A program made the translations under genes and the position numbers. From NCBI GenBank assembly GCA_002367715.1, contig DFDL01000072.1:1-10984 (forward strand): 10,984 bases of DNA. Direction: 5' to 3'. The notes beneath the pieces are model-generated. The model had not been told where the DNA came from. It saw only the letters and a list, made by a program, of their open reading frames with translations, and did no database searches. The stretch is from Actinobacteria bacterium UBA3028 (lineage in GTDB: Bacteria > Actinomycetota > Actinomycetes > Nanopelagicales > Nanopelagicaceae). Positions 1 through 6,782 of this stretch are shown one piece after another (position 1 is the first letter of the stretch; every line of letters starts with the position of its first letter).

Positions 1-134
1 CCCCAAGGTGTTGGAAGTTTTTCAATCATATCTATCGCAAATTTCAGGTCATCACTTTGAAGACCTTGTAGCGCTTGCGCGGCGAAATAACCAGCGGGCC
101 CAGCTCCCACTACTGCCACCCTGAACAATTGCAC
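1..134 (-). CDS. fprA: NADPH-ferredoxin/adrenodoxin-type reductase, N-terminal part (cut by window edge)
   Basis: This is the first 44 codons of a flavoprotein that transfers electrons between NADPH and ferredoxin in the cytoplasm. It was found by translating the minus strand. The start is a GTG at 134-132, preceded by a GGGGAG Shine-Dalgarno (144-139, 4-nt gap). The N-terminus reads VQLFRVAVVGAGPAGYFAAQ, a Rossmann FAD-binding fold with GxGxxG at residues 10-15. The visible part ends in IEKLPTPWG. That pattern, GxGPxxxFAA followed about 20 residues later by LPTPWG, is what I know from the actinobacterial FprA / mitochondrial adrenodoxin reductase family, and less from thioredoxin-reductase-like or plant-type FNRs. 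The rest of the gene lies beyond the window. It is separated from the upstream sialidase gene by 77 bp on the same strand, so it may be read through from the operon or have its own promoter. It is a housekeeping-type gene, probably unrelated to the sugar cassette. Confidence 0.85.
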   Translation of the reverse strand, partial: MQLFRVAVVGAGPAGYFAAQALQGLQSDDLKFAIDMIEKLPTPW

Positions 135-198
135 TTTACTCCCCTTGTTTTATCGTAAGGGCCTTGCCATGACCTCGAACGATTGCAGCGACCATGTC

Positions 199-215
199 CT
201 AATACTAGTTATTAG
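199..215. repeat. AT-rich inverted repeat over the sialidase stop codon
   Basis: The plus strand reads CTAATACTAGTTATTAG. The outer arms CTAAT/ATTAG pair, and the middle contains the palindrome ACTAGT. The sialidase TAA stop (214-212) lies inside it. No T-tract follows on either strand, so it is not a good intrinsic terminator. It could be a protein-binding site near fprA or chance in AT-rich DNA. Confidence 0.2.
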
Positions 216-1786
216 ATTGATAGTCCCGATTTTGTTGAAATTTGATGGCGAATTTGTCCTGAGGTTGAACCTAGATTGGGGTGTGTGGCTGACCACTTGA
301 AGACCAGAGATACCTTCCCTATTTCTAGATCTTCGCGCCGAATCCGATAACGCAAATCCATGAAAGTAATCTTATCTCCAGGTGATAGCTTACTTGTGCT
401 TGATACCTTTTCTTCACATAAGCTCTCTATCTTTATTTCCGTGAGTAGGTGAGGGCTGTGATTCTGAAGACGACCACTAAATCTCAGCTCATCTCCTACC
501 TTTAGACCGGGAGAAACTGGCCCTAAGATTTCATCAAACTCTTCCTTTGTAAATACTGGATCTCCGCTTGCAGATCCAGAATTAGGGCCAATTTCTTTTC
601 GCTCCGAAAATTTGAAAACTGACATATCAACCGTTGGAATGTTTCGTTTCACTAAACTAATTAAACGCTCTAATACTTGCTTATCTCGACCTGGTCTTAC
701 GTATCGAAAAGCAACTTGAAATTCAATTTCATTTTCATCCACTTCAAGAGGTAATACTTCTTTTGTTTCCTTAAGTTCATCTAACGAGAACCTACAAAAG
801 ACCATCTCGGTATATCCATGTCTTTCAAAAAGTACTCCGATACGACCATCTGCTAGCTCGCAAGCAGTGGAATAAGCTGAGCTTTCAGACTCTAATAAAA
901 TCGCCCTGGGCCAAGTAACTCCTCCGTCTCTTGAAAGTTTTGCAACTGTCCTTCTTCTTAAATCTGAATCATGATTATGGGTGCAAATAACCTCTCCTGA
1001 TTTAAGGGTTGCTAAAGAGCCATTATCGCTAGGATCTGGTAGTTCGTGATGAGGGAGTAGTTCGGAAATAGTCTGGCCACCATCGACTGACTTTCCACTT
1101 AAACGTAATGGGGTGGAACGTGAGTGAAAGAGAATAGTTCCATTATTTAGGCAGGCAATCCCTGATTCATTTCCAGATGGAATTTCAGCTCCTAGTTTCC
1201 AGGTGTTCCCATGATCGTCGCTAAATGCCAGAGCTCCTAATAGTTCTGAACCTCGGCGCAGAACAAAGGAATGAATCAGGCGTCCAGCGTATGGGCCATT
1301 TGGTATGCAGCAACCCATCCCAGAGGATGCAAATATGCCGTGCGTTTTCTCGTCTTTTACCTGCTCTGTCACTATCTTGTGAGACCAAGTTTCTCCATCA
1401 TCATCAGAGATTGATAGTGATATATGAACAACTGTTGGATCATCTTGAGCGCAACCTAAAGAACTTTCAAAAAAACTTGCCAGACTAGAAGACTGACAGA
1501 AAACAATTATGCGTCCTTTGTCGCCAACATTTGGGTCAAAAATGATACTGGCATCGCCATACCCAGAAACTCCTTCACTTGCCAGAAAAACTTCTTGGCC
1601 AGTCCATCTCTCCCCGTTGTCATCACTCATTCGAATGACTAAGTCAATCGGCCCTGGTAAATCATCTAGATCAACGCGAGCATCATAAATTGCAATTATT
1701 CGCCCTGAATTAGTAACTGCCATCGCAGGGATTCGATATTGGCGATACCCACCAATGCCCCTAGAGGCAAGTACCTGGTAATCCAT
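212..1786 (-). CDS. GH33-like sialidase (BNR/Asp-box protein), predicted cytoplasmic, with C-terminal extension
   Basis: The 524-residue protein probably hydrolyses terminal sialic-acid-like sugars from glycoconjugates. Residues 1-340 form a six-bladed propeller of sialidase type. Visible are the YRIP motif (R18, first of the arginine triad), D42 in DDLPGP (candidate acid/base), Asp boxes at 54-61, 127-134, 189-196 and 285-292 plus a degenerate one at 233-240 (last residue Ile, not Trp), E207 in GNESG, R223 and R278-280 (candidate second and third arginines), and Y305 in AYST followed by DGRIGVLFE (candidate Tyr nucleophile). Residues ~345-524 are an extra domain I do not recognise; the last ~95 look beta-rich, possibly Ig-like. 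There is no signal peptide or membrane segment, so it should act inside the cell on imported substrate. It is the last gene of the operon, 3 nt after the aldolase stop, with only a weak Shine-Dalgarno, so translational coupling is likely. Sugar specificity (Neu5Ac, KDN or another nonulosonate) cannot be read from the sequence. Confidence 0.8.
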   Translation of the reverse strand: MDYQVLASRGIGGYRQYRIPAMAVTNSGRIIAIYDARVDLDDLPGPIDLVIRMSDDNGERWTGQEVFLASEGVSGYGDASIIFDPNVGDKGRIIVFCQSSSLASFFESSLGCAQDDPTVVHISLSISDDDGETWSHKIVTEQVKDEKTHGIFASSGMGCCIPNGPYAGRLIHSFVLRRGSELLGALAFSDDHGNTWKLGAEIPSGNESGIACLNNGTILFHSRSTPLRLSGKSVDGGQTISELLPHHELPDPSDNGSLATLKSGEVICTHNHDSDLRRRTVAKLSRDGGVTWPRAILLESESSAYSTACELADGRIGVLFERHGYTEMVFCRFSLDELKETKEVLPLEVDENEIEFQVAFRYVRPGRDKQVLERLISLVKRNIPTVDMSVFKFSERKEIGPNSGSASGDPVFTKEEFDEILGPVSPGLKVGDELRFSGRLQNHSPHLLTEIKIESLCEEKVSSTSKLSPGDKITFMDLRYRIRREDLEIGKVSLVFKWSATHPNLGSTSGQIRHQISTKSGLSI

Positions 1787-1789
1787 TAG

Positions 1790-2743
1790 TTACTTGAGAT
1801 TGAGGCCAGCTCGAGTCAGAAATGGCTTAATTGCCGCAACTTCATTCTCGTTTAGAGCAATCGCAGGTGGAGCAGTTCGAGCATCTTCAATGATGCCAAG
1901 TAGTTTGAGTGCTGCTTTAAAAGCTCCAATAGCAGAGGAACCTCTTCCCATCCGATCTGAGGCACCTACGTCTACTAGTCCAAACATCGCAAACAGTCGT
2001 TCCTGCTCTTTACGCGCTGCAAGATAATCTCCACTACTTACAAGATCATATATTTTTACATATCCTGCAGGATCAATATTGCCAATGCCTGGAATAACTC
2101 CATCTGCGCCAAACATAAGAGCTGAGTCGACTGTTAATTCTGAGCCAGTCAGGACCACAAAGCTCGGCAAGTTCAATTTCTTTATTTCAAGAATTACAGC
2201 TCGTATGCCCGAATCGCTGCCAGATGAGTCTTTTAGACCACCTATAACACCTTCTTTTGCCAGGGTTAATATGGTTCCAAGATCTAATTTAACGCCATTC
2301 ACTGCAACTGGTATGTCATAGGCATAGATAGGGATATTTGGGCAAGCTTTTTTAACCAATCGGAAATGGTTAGCAATCTCTGCAAGATGTGTTCTTACAT
2401 AAAAAGGGGCTGTTATAACAATTCCCTCAACGCCTGCTGCCACTGCGGTATTTACGTGCTCAATAACTCTTAGCGTGGTGGTATCAATTGCTCCAACAAC
2501 GACTGGGACTCTACCCTGCACTTCATCCATTGTGATTCTAATTACTTCTGCTCTATTCTCGTCAGTTAAATATGCAACTTCACTGGTGGAGCCAAGAATA
2601 AATAAGCCATGAACCCCTCCGTCAATTAAGTGGTTGATTAATTTACGCAAAGACTTTTCATCAACTCTGTAATCAGCGGTGAAGGGAGTACAAACAGGGG
2701 GAACTACCCCTTTAAGAATTCTTGGACTGTTCAGGTTATTCAT
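1790..2743 (-). CDS. DapA/NanA-family pyruvate-dependent aldolase (DHDPS/N-acetylneuraminate lyase superfamily)
   Basis: This 317-residue class I aldolase is a TIM barrel that forms a Schiff base with pyruvate. Key positions are GSTSE at 51-55 (family motif usually GSTGE or GTTGE), Y142 in YDIP (the catalytic Tyr of the Y-N-x-P motif), and K171 in GLKDSSG (the Schiff-base lysine). The family includes dihydrodipicolinate synthase, N-acetylneuraminate lyase and 2-keto-3-deoxy sugar-acid aldolases. Next to a sialidase, cleavage of a nonulosonate into pyruvate and an aldose is the most likely role; lysine biosynthesis is unlikely. Start choice: two close ATGs exist at 2749 and 2743. AGGAG at 2755-2751 is only 1 nt from the first but 7 nt from the second, so 2743 is preferred. 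The longer open frame upstream merely overlaps the ATPase gene. The gene starts 2 nt after the ATPase stop and ends 3 nt before the sialidase ATG. The Gly to Ser change at residue 54 is unusual. Confidence 0.85.
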   Translation of the reverse strand: MNNLNSPRILKGVVPPVCTPFTADYRVDEKSLRKLINHLIDGGVHGLFILGSTSEVAYLTDENRAEVIRITMDEVQGRVPVVVGAIDTTTLRVIEHVNTAVAAGVEGIVITAPFYVRTHLAEIANHFRLVKKACPNIPIYAYDIPVAVNGVKLDLGTILTLAKEGVIGGLKDSSGSDSGIRAVILEIKKLNLPSFVVLTGSELTVDSALMFGADGVIPGIGNIDPAGYVKIYDLVSSGDYLAARKEQERLFAMFGLVDVGASDRMGRGSSAIGAFKAALKLLGIIEDARTAPPAIALNENEVAAIKPFLTRAGLNLK

Positions 2744-2745
2744 AT

Positions 2746-3768
2746 TCATGCTCCTATAGGTGGTTTCTCTAGATGACATGCGACTTGGTGACTTGAATCT
2801 GCCTCGTAGGCAAGGCGTAGGACAGGACGCGTAGTTTTGCAAATGTCCATGACATATGGACAACGGGTAGAGAACGCACAACCACTTGGCGCATCTATAG
2901 GACTTGGAACTTCTCCCTGTAAAACTATCTCCTTCTTTTTGCCTTGAAGATTCATATCAGGAACAGCAGAGAGGAGTGCAATTGTGTATGGGTGTTCAGC
3001 ATTTTCTGGAAGAGCGCCAGCGGGAAGAATTTCTACAACCGAGCCTAGATACATAACTGCAATTCGATGACCAACATATCGTGCCACGGCAACATCATGG
3101 GTGATAAAGACAAATGACAATCCAGTCTCTCTTTGAATCTGCCGTAGGAGATTGATTATTTGAGCCTGAATGGAGACATCTAGCGCTGAAACAATTTCAT
3201 CAGCAATGATTAGCTCTGGCCTAATAGCTAGACAGCGCGCTATTGCTAATCGTTGTCTTTGACCACCTGAGAACTCATGTGGATAACGCTGGAGGTATTC
3301 AACTCGCATATTTACCATCTCACAAGACTCTTTTATACGGGAGAAACGCTCCTCTGGATCTTTCATCCCATGTACTTGGAGGACCTCATCGATTGCAGCT
3401 CCCACTCTCTGCCTTGGATTAAATGAGGTGTAGGGGTCCTGAAAAATCATTTGGACTCTTCTTCGGAAAGCTAATTCTTCAGTCCGATTTAAACCAACAA
3501 CATTCTTTAAGCCATCCCCGAAATCAAACGAGAGTTCACCACCAGTTGGTTTTTGGAGAACAGCCAACATTCTTCCTAACGTGGTTTTACCGCAGCCTGA
3601 TTCTCCAATGATCGATATGGTTTCGCCTCGGTATATATCCAGATCTACTCCATCAAGTGCTTTTACTTCACCAATTTTTCGACGCAGCACTCCTCCAGTT
3701 ACTGGAAAGTACTTTTTTATCCCTTTGGCTTGATAAAGAGGTTCTGTAAAAACAATTTCTTTAGACAT
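2746..3768 (-). CDS. Peptide/nickel-type ABC transporter ATPase, DppF/OppF-like
   Basis: This 340-residue cytoplasmic ATPase pairs with the upstream DppD-like subunit to power the importer. It shows Walker A GESGCGKT (55-62), Q-loop Q110, signature FSGGQRQR (166-173), Walker B LIIADE (186-191), D-loop SALD and switch H224. The C-terminal oligopeptide-type domain follows (EHPYT at 258-262), with a conserved Cys set at 297, 303, 310 and 331; in related Dpp ATPases such cysteines can hold an Fe-S cluster. Residue 192 after the Walker B Glu is Ile, where this family normally has Pro (DEPVSALD), a mild deviation. Start: the ATG at 3768 overlaps the end of the DppD-like gene by 8 nt and follows a G-rich GGGG stretch; an upstream in-frame ATG at 3810 would add 14 residues and is less likely. 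The substrate class cannot be told from an ATPase. Confidence 0.92.
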   Translation of the reverse strand: MSKEIVFTEPLYQAKGIKKYFPVTGGVLRRKIGEVKALDGVDLDIYRGETISIIGESGCGKTTLGRMLAVLQKPTGGELSFDFGDGLKNVVGLNRTEELAFRRRVQMIFQDPYTSFNPRQRVGAAIDEVLQVHGMKDPEERFSRIKESCEMVNMRVEYLQRYPHEFSGGQRQRLAIARCLAIRPELIIADEIVSALDVSIQAQIINLLRQIQRETGLSFVFITHDVAVARYVGHRIAVMYLGSVVEILPAGALPENAEHPYTIALLSAVPDMNLQGKKKEIVLQGEVPSPIDAPSGCAFSTRCPYVMDICKTTRPVLRLAYEADSSHQVACHLEKPPIGA

Positions 3769-4810
3769 TAGACCCCGCTTTATTTTGCTTTGGTAAATTA
3801 CCTTTCTCATCTAATCGAATGCAACGCACTTGATGATTTCCTTGAAAAGTCATAAGAGGAATGATTTGATCTCTACAGGTATCTGTGGCGAATAGACAAC
3901 GCTCTGCGAACTCGCATCCTTTTGTTACCTCGGCTGGAGATGGGGTCTGCCCATCAACTGTTTTTAACTCAACACTCTTGTCAGCATCTAAAGAAGGAAC
4001 GCTTTGAAGTAGAGCCTGGGTATAGGGATGGCGTGGAGTGCGTAAAACTTGGTCTACGCTGCCGTATTCCACAACTCTTCCAAGATACATAACTGCAACA
4101 TGATCTGCGACCTCAGAAACAAGCGCCATATTGTGGGTAATTAGAATAAAAGTTCTCTTCGCACTCTTCTGTAAATTCTTTAGAAGAGTCATTATTTGCG
4201 CTTGTATCGTGACATCTAGAGCGGTTGTTGGCTCATCAGCAATAACCAAATCTGGTTCGCAGATGGTCGCGATTGCGATCATAACTCGCTGCCTCATTCC
4301 ACCAGAGAATTCATGGGGATAGGCGTTATAGCGGCGCTCCGGATCTGGAATTCCAAGTTTTCTAAATAATTCAATAACGCGCTCTTTTGCCTCATCTTTA
4401 GATAAGTTGTGGTGTTGAAGAAGGCTCTCTGCTACCTGGCGCCCCACTCGATGGGCTGGGTTTAAAGATGAAAGTGTGTCTTGAAAAATCATCCCTATTT
4501 TAGCGCCGCGAAAACTTCGCATCTCCCTGCCGAATTTCTCAAGTTTATTTAATTCTGTAGCTTGGTCATTTTCATAATAACTAATTAATCCTGAGTCGAC
4601 TCTTCCATTATCGGGCAGCAATTGGACAATAGCTTGTGCTGTTACAGACTTCCCGCATCCAGACTCTCCAACAATACAAAGGAATGAGCCTCTAGGAACT
4701 TGTAATGAGACATCGCGCAAAATGTGAAGGCTTGAAGATTCGACAGTGAAACTTACATTAACGTCTTTCAGTTCGAGGATATTATTCAATTGTTTGCTTT
4801 CTAGAGCCAA
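3761..4810 (-). CDS. Peptide/nickel-type ABC transporter ATPase, DppD/OppD-like
   Basis: This 349-residue ATPase is the first of the two nucleotide-binding subunits of the importer. It shows Walker A GESGCGKS (48-55), Q-loop Q110, signature FSGGMRQR (168-175), Walker B LVIADE (188-193) with PTTALD after it, switch H226, then the C-terminal domain with RHPYTQALL (260-268) and cysteines 299, 305, 312 and 330. There is no ATG near the N-terminus. A TTG at 4810 has GAGAG about 7 nt upstream and gives MALESKQ. A second TTG at 4789 would give MNNILELKDVNVSF, which fits family N-termini well and overlaps the upstream stop codon, but has a weaker ribosome site. The first is listed, and the start is uncertain by 7 residues. 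The gene overlaps the DppC-like gene by 29 nt and the DppF-like gene by 8 nt, showing a tightly coupled operon. Confidence 0.92.
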   Translation of the reverse strand: MALESKQLNNILELKDVNVSFTVESSSLHILRDVSLQVPRGSFLCIVGESGCGKSVTAQAIVQLLPDNGRVDSGLISYYENDQATELNKLEKFGREMRSFRGAKIGMIFQDTLSSLNPAHRVGRQVAESLLQHHNLSKDEAKERVIELFRKLGIPDPERRYNAYPHEFSGGMRQRVMIAIATICEPDLVIADEPTTALDVTIQAQIMTLLKNLQKSAKRTFILITHNMALVSEVADHVAVMYLGRVVEYGSVDQVLRTPRHPYTQALLQSVPSLDADKSVELKTVDGQTPSPAEVTKGCEFAERCLFATDTCRDQIIPLMTFQGNHQVRCIRLDEKGNLPKQNKAGSNV

Positions 4811-5714
4811 AAAGCTTCTCTCTTAAAGTTGCTGCAAAAGTCTTATTCTTTGCATTTGTTCGCTGCCTTGGGTCAAGTACATCTCTTAAACCATCTCCCA
4901 CAAAATTTACTCCTGTAACAAATGCAATTATTGCTACAGCTGGGAAAACCCAGAGCCACCAGTATTGCTCTACAACTACTGGGGCTTGAGCTGCAGATAA
5001 TAAGTTTCCCCAAGTAGGAGTTGTCACTGGTACCCCAAGGCCTAGAAATGAAAGCCCTGCCTCAGCAATAATGTAAATAGCTATATTTATCGTAAATGCA
5101 ACAACAATCGGGCTCATTGTATTTGGCAAAAGGTGGCGGAAAATTATTCGTTTCTTAGAAAATCCAAATGCCCTGTCAGCCTCGACAAAAGCCTCTTCTC
5201 TTAAAGACAAAAACTCGCTTCTAACTAATCTTAGAGTCGTCATCCACCCAGTGAGGGCGAAAATTATGATCACGTTATTTACCCCTTGCCCCATAATTGT
5301 CACAAATATCAGAACAAGCACCAATTGTGGAAAAGTCATAAAGAGTTCAGAAATACGGATCAATACCGTATCGATTTTCCCTCCCAAATATCCCGCAATA
5401 GCTCCAAGCACAGTTCCTATTAGATTGCCTAAAAACGATGCAGTAATACCTATGAGGATTGAGTTTCTCCCGCCGTATAGAACTCTACTAAATACATCAC
5501 GGCCTAATTGATCAGTTCCCATCAGATGATCTGTAGATGGCGAGAGACTAGTACTCATGCCATCCATTAAATTTGGATTGTAGCCAGAGATTTCTTCAGC
5601 AAATATCGCTGAGGTGATAATAAGAAATATCACTAATAGTCCAAACATGCCGGTTAAGTTTCCAGCAAAATTTCTCACCAATAAACGTGCGGTGCTAGGG
5701 ACTTTCTCTGTCAT
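4782..5714 (-). CDS. ABC transporter permease, DppC/OppC-like
   Basis: This 310-residue inner-membrane permease forms the channel together with the DppB-like subunit. It has a hydrophobic segment at about 21-40, then the OppC-type loop with GTDQLGRDVFSR (66-77), further membrane segments at roughly 84-110, 128-155, 201-227 and 251-274, and the cytoplasmic EAA loop at about 178-197 (EADRAFGFSKKRI), which docks on the ATPases. FLGLG (223-227) and GDGLRDVLDPR (273-283) are standard for this family. The ATG overlaps the DppB-like stop in a 4-nt ATGA junction, typical of coupled translation. Length and motif order are normal. The substrate is not predictable from the permease alone. Confidence 0.93.
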   Translation of the reverse strand: MTEKVPSTARLLVRNFAGNLTGMFGLLVIFLIITSAIFAEEISGYNPNLMDGMSTSLSPSTDHLMGTDQLGRDVFSRVLYGGRNSILIGITASFLGNLIGTVLGAIAGYLGGKIDTVLIRISELFMTFPQLVLVLIFVTIMGQGVNNVIIIFALTGWMTTLRLVRSEFLSLREEAFVEADRAFGFSKKRIIFRHLLPNTMSPIVVAFTINIAIYIIAEAGLSFLGLGVPVTTPTWGNLLSAAQAPVVVEQYWWLWVFPAVAIIAFVTGVNFVGDGLRDVLDPRQRTNAKNKTFAATLREKLFGSRKQTIE

Positions 5715-6676
5715 TCTATTGTTGCCCCTAACCTAACTCGCGGATCTAAAATAGACTTGACGATATCGACCAAAAAACTAGCAAAGAGAATAGCTACGGC
5801 AATTAAGAGGCTTACCACCATAATTACTGGGTAATCAGAAACTGTTACCGCCTCGACAATCGTTTTGCCGATACCTGGCCATTGGAATACTGCTTCTACT
5901 AATACCGCTCCACCTACCAATAGCGGCAGACGAAAAGCTATTAAAACCATGACTGGACCTAAAGAGTTTCGGAAAACATGGCTCCACATCACTTTCCATT
6001 CGGGCAAACCTTTACTGCGCGCAGTTTTAACAAAATCTCGATTAATTGTGTCCAGAACAGAATTTCGGGTATACCTAATTAACACTGCAAGCATAGCTAT
6101 GCTCAGAGTTGCTACTGGCAGAATTAGATGAGGTAGGCGATCTATAAAAGTTACTTGCCCTGGGGAGATTCTTTGGCCCGTTGGAAGCAAACTGACTCTG
6201 TAAGCGAAAATATTTAAAAGTGCCAATCCAATAAAGAAATCTGGAACTGAAATACCGATAGCTGCTAAAACACGAGAAAACTTATCTGTTAGCCCACCTC
6301 GGTTGGCTCCTGCCACTAAGCCAATCAGCAAAGAAAGAGTTGTTGAGATTATCAAGGCAGCGAGCACCAATTCCAATGTTGCCGGCATTCTAAGAGCCAA
6401 TATCTCAGAAATGGGTTGGCCGCTTTGGATGCTATAGCCAAAGTTCCCTCTAAATATCTCGATTAGCCAATTGAAGTACTGCACAAAGATTGGATCGTTA
6501 AAACCAAGTCTCTCCTTGAGAATAGCCAAGTTTGTGGCATCGGCTGCAGCATCTGGTGATATCAAGGAGTTAAGGGGATCGATTGGCGAAAGTCTTGAAG
6601 CAAAGAAAATGATGGCACTAATTGCCAGTGCCATAGGAATCATAATTGCGACTCTTCTGATTATAAAAGCTATCAA
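5711..6676 (-). CDS. ABC transporter permease, DppB/OppB-like
   Basis: This 321-residue membrane permease begins with the usual OppB N-terminus FIIRRVAIMIPM and first membrane helix (about 8-28). It continues with an extracytoplasmic loop containing GNFGYSI (78-84) and membrane segments at about 100-124, 134-160, 182-201, 240-262 and 284-305. It has the EAA loop with DFVKTARSKGL (214-224) and ends in ILDPRVR. The start is TTG at 6676 with AGGA at 6687-6684 and a 7-nt gap; the first ATG is only at codon 12 and would cut into the first membrane helix. The gene lies 106 bp after the binding-protein gene, and that gap holds a strong hairpin. It is followed by an ATGA overlap with the DppC-like gene. 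Confidence 0.93.
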   Translation of the reverse strand: MIAFIIRRVAIMIPMALAISAIIFFASRLSPIDPLNSLISPDAAADATNLAILKERLGFNDPIFVQYFNWLIEIFRGNFGYSIQSGQPISEILALRMPATLELVLAALIISTTLSLLIGLVAGANRGGLTDKFSRVLAAIGISVPDFFIGLALLNIFAYRVSLLPTGQRISPGQVTFIDRLPHLILPVATLSIAMLAVLIRYTRNSVLDTINRDFVKTARSKGLPEWKVMWSHVFRNSLGPVMVLIAFRLPLLVGGAVLVEAVFQWPGIGKTIVEAVTVSDYPVIMVVSLLIAVAILFASFLVDIVKSILDPRVRLGATIE

Positions 6677-6719
6677 GGCTCTTTCCTGTAACTAGGTTAA
6701 GAAACTCGGATTAAAGAGA

Positions 6720-6751
6720 ATCAGTGGGTCGAATCACTCCGACCCACTGAT
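6720..6751 (-). terminator. 12-bp hairpin between binding-protein and permease genes (partial terminator or mRNA stabiliser)
   Basis: The arms at 6751-6740 and 6731-6720 (ATCAGTGGGTCG paired with CGACCCACTGAT) form a perfect 12-bp stem with an 8-nt loop. Read on the minus strand it is followed by TCTCTTTAATCC, a broken T-tract, so termination may be only partial. It lies 31 nt after the stop of the solute-binding-protein gene. In ABC operons such a hairpin commonly lets the binding protein be made in excess of the membrane subunits by partial termination or by blocking 3' decay. The stem is visible; the function is inferred. Confidence 0.6.
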
Positions 6752-6782
6752 CTAACTGCTAACTACCTGATTACTTTCTGCC

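Noticed and set aside
1225..1488. Plus-strand 87-codon frame inside the sialidase gene
   Set aside because: It is antisense to the region covering Asp boxes 2 and 3, has no ribosome site, and shows no recognisable features.
2744..2881. Longer N-terminus for the aldolase (start at 2881)
   Set aside because: The extra 46 residues are the DppF-like C-terminal region read in another frame. The aldolase fold starts at ILKGVVPPVCTPF and a good ribosome site precedes 2743.
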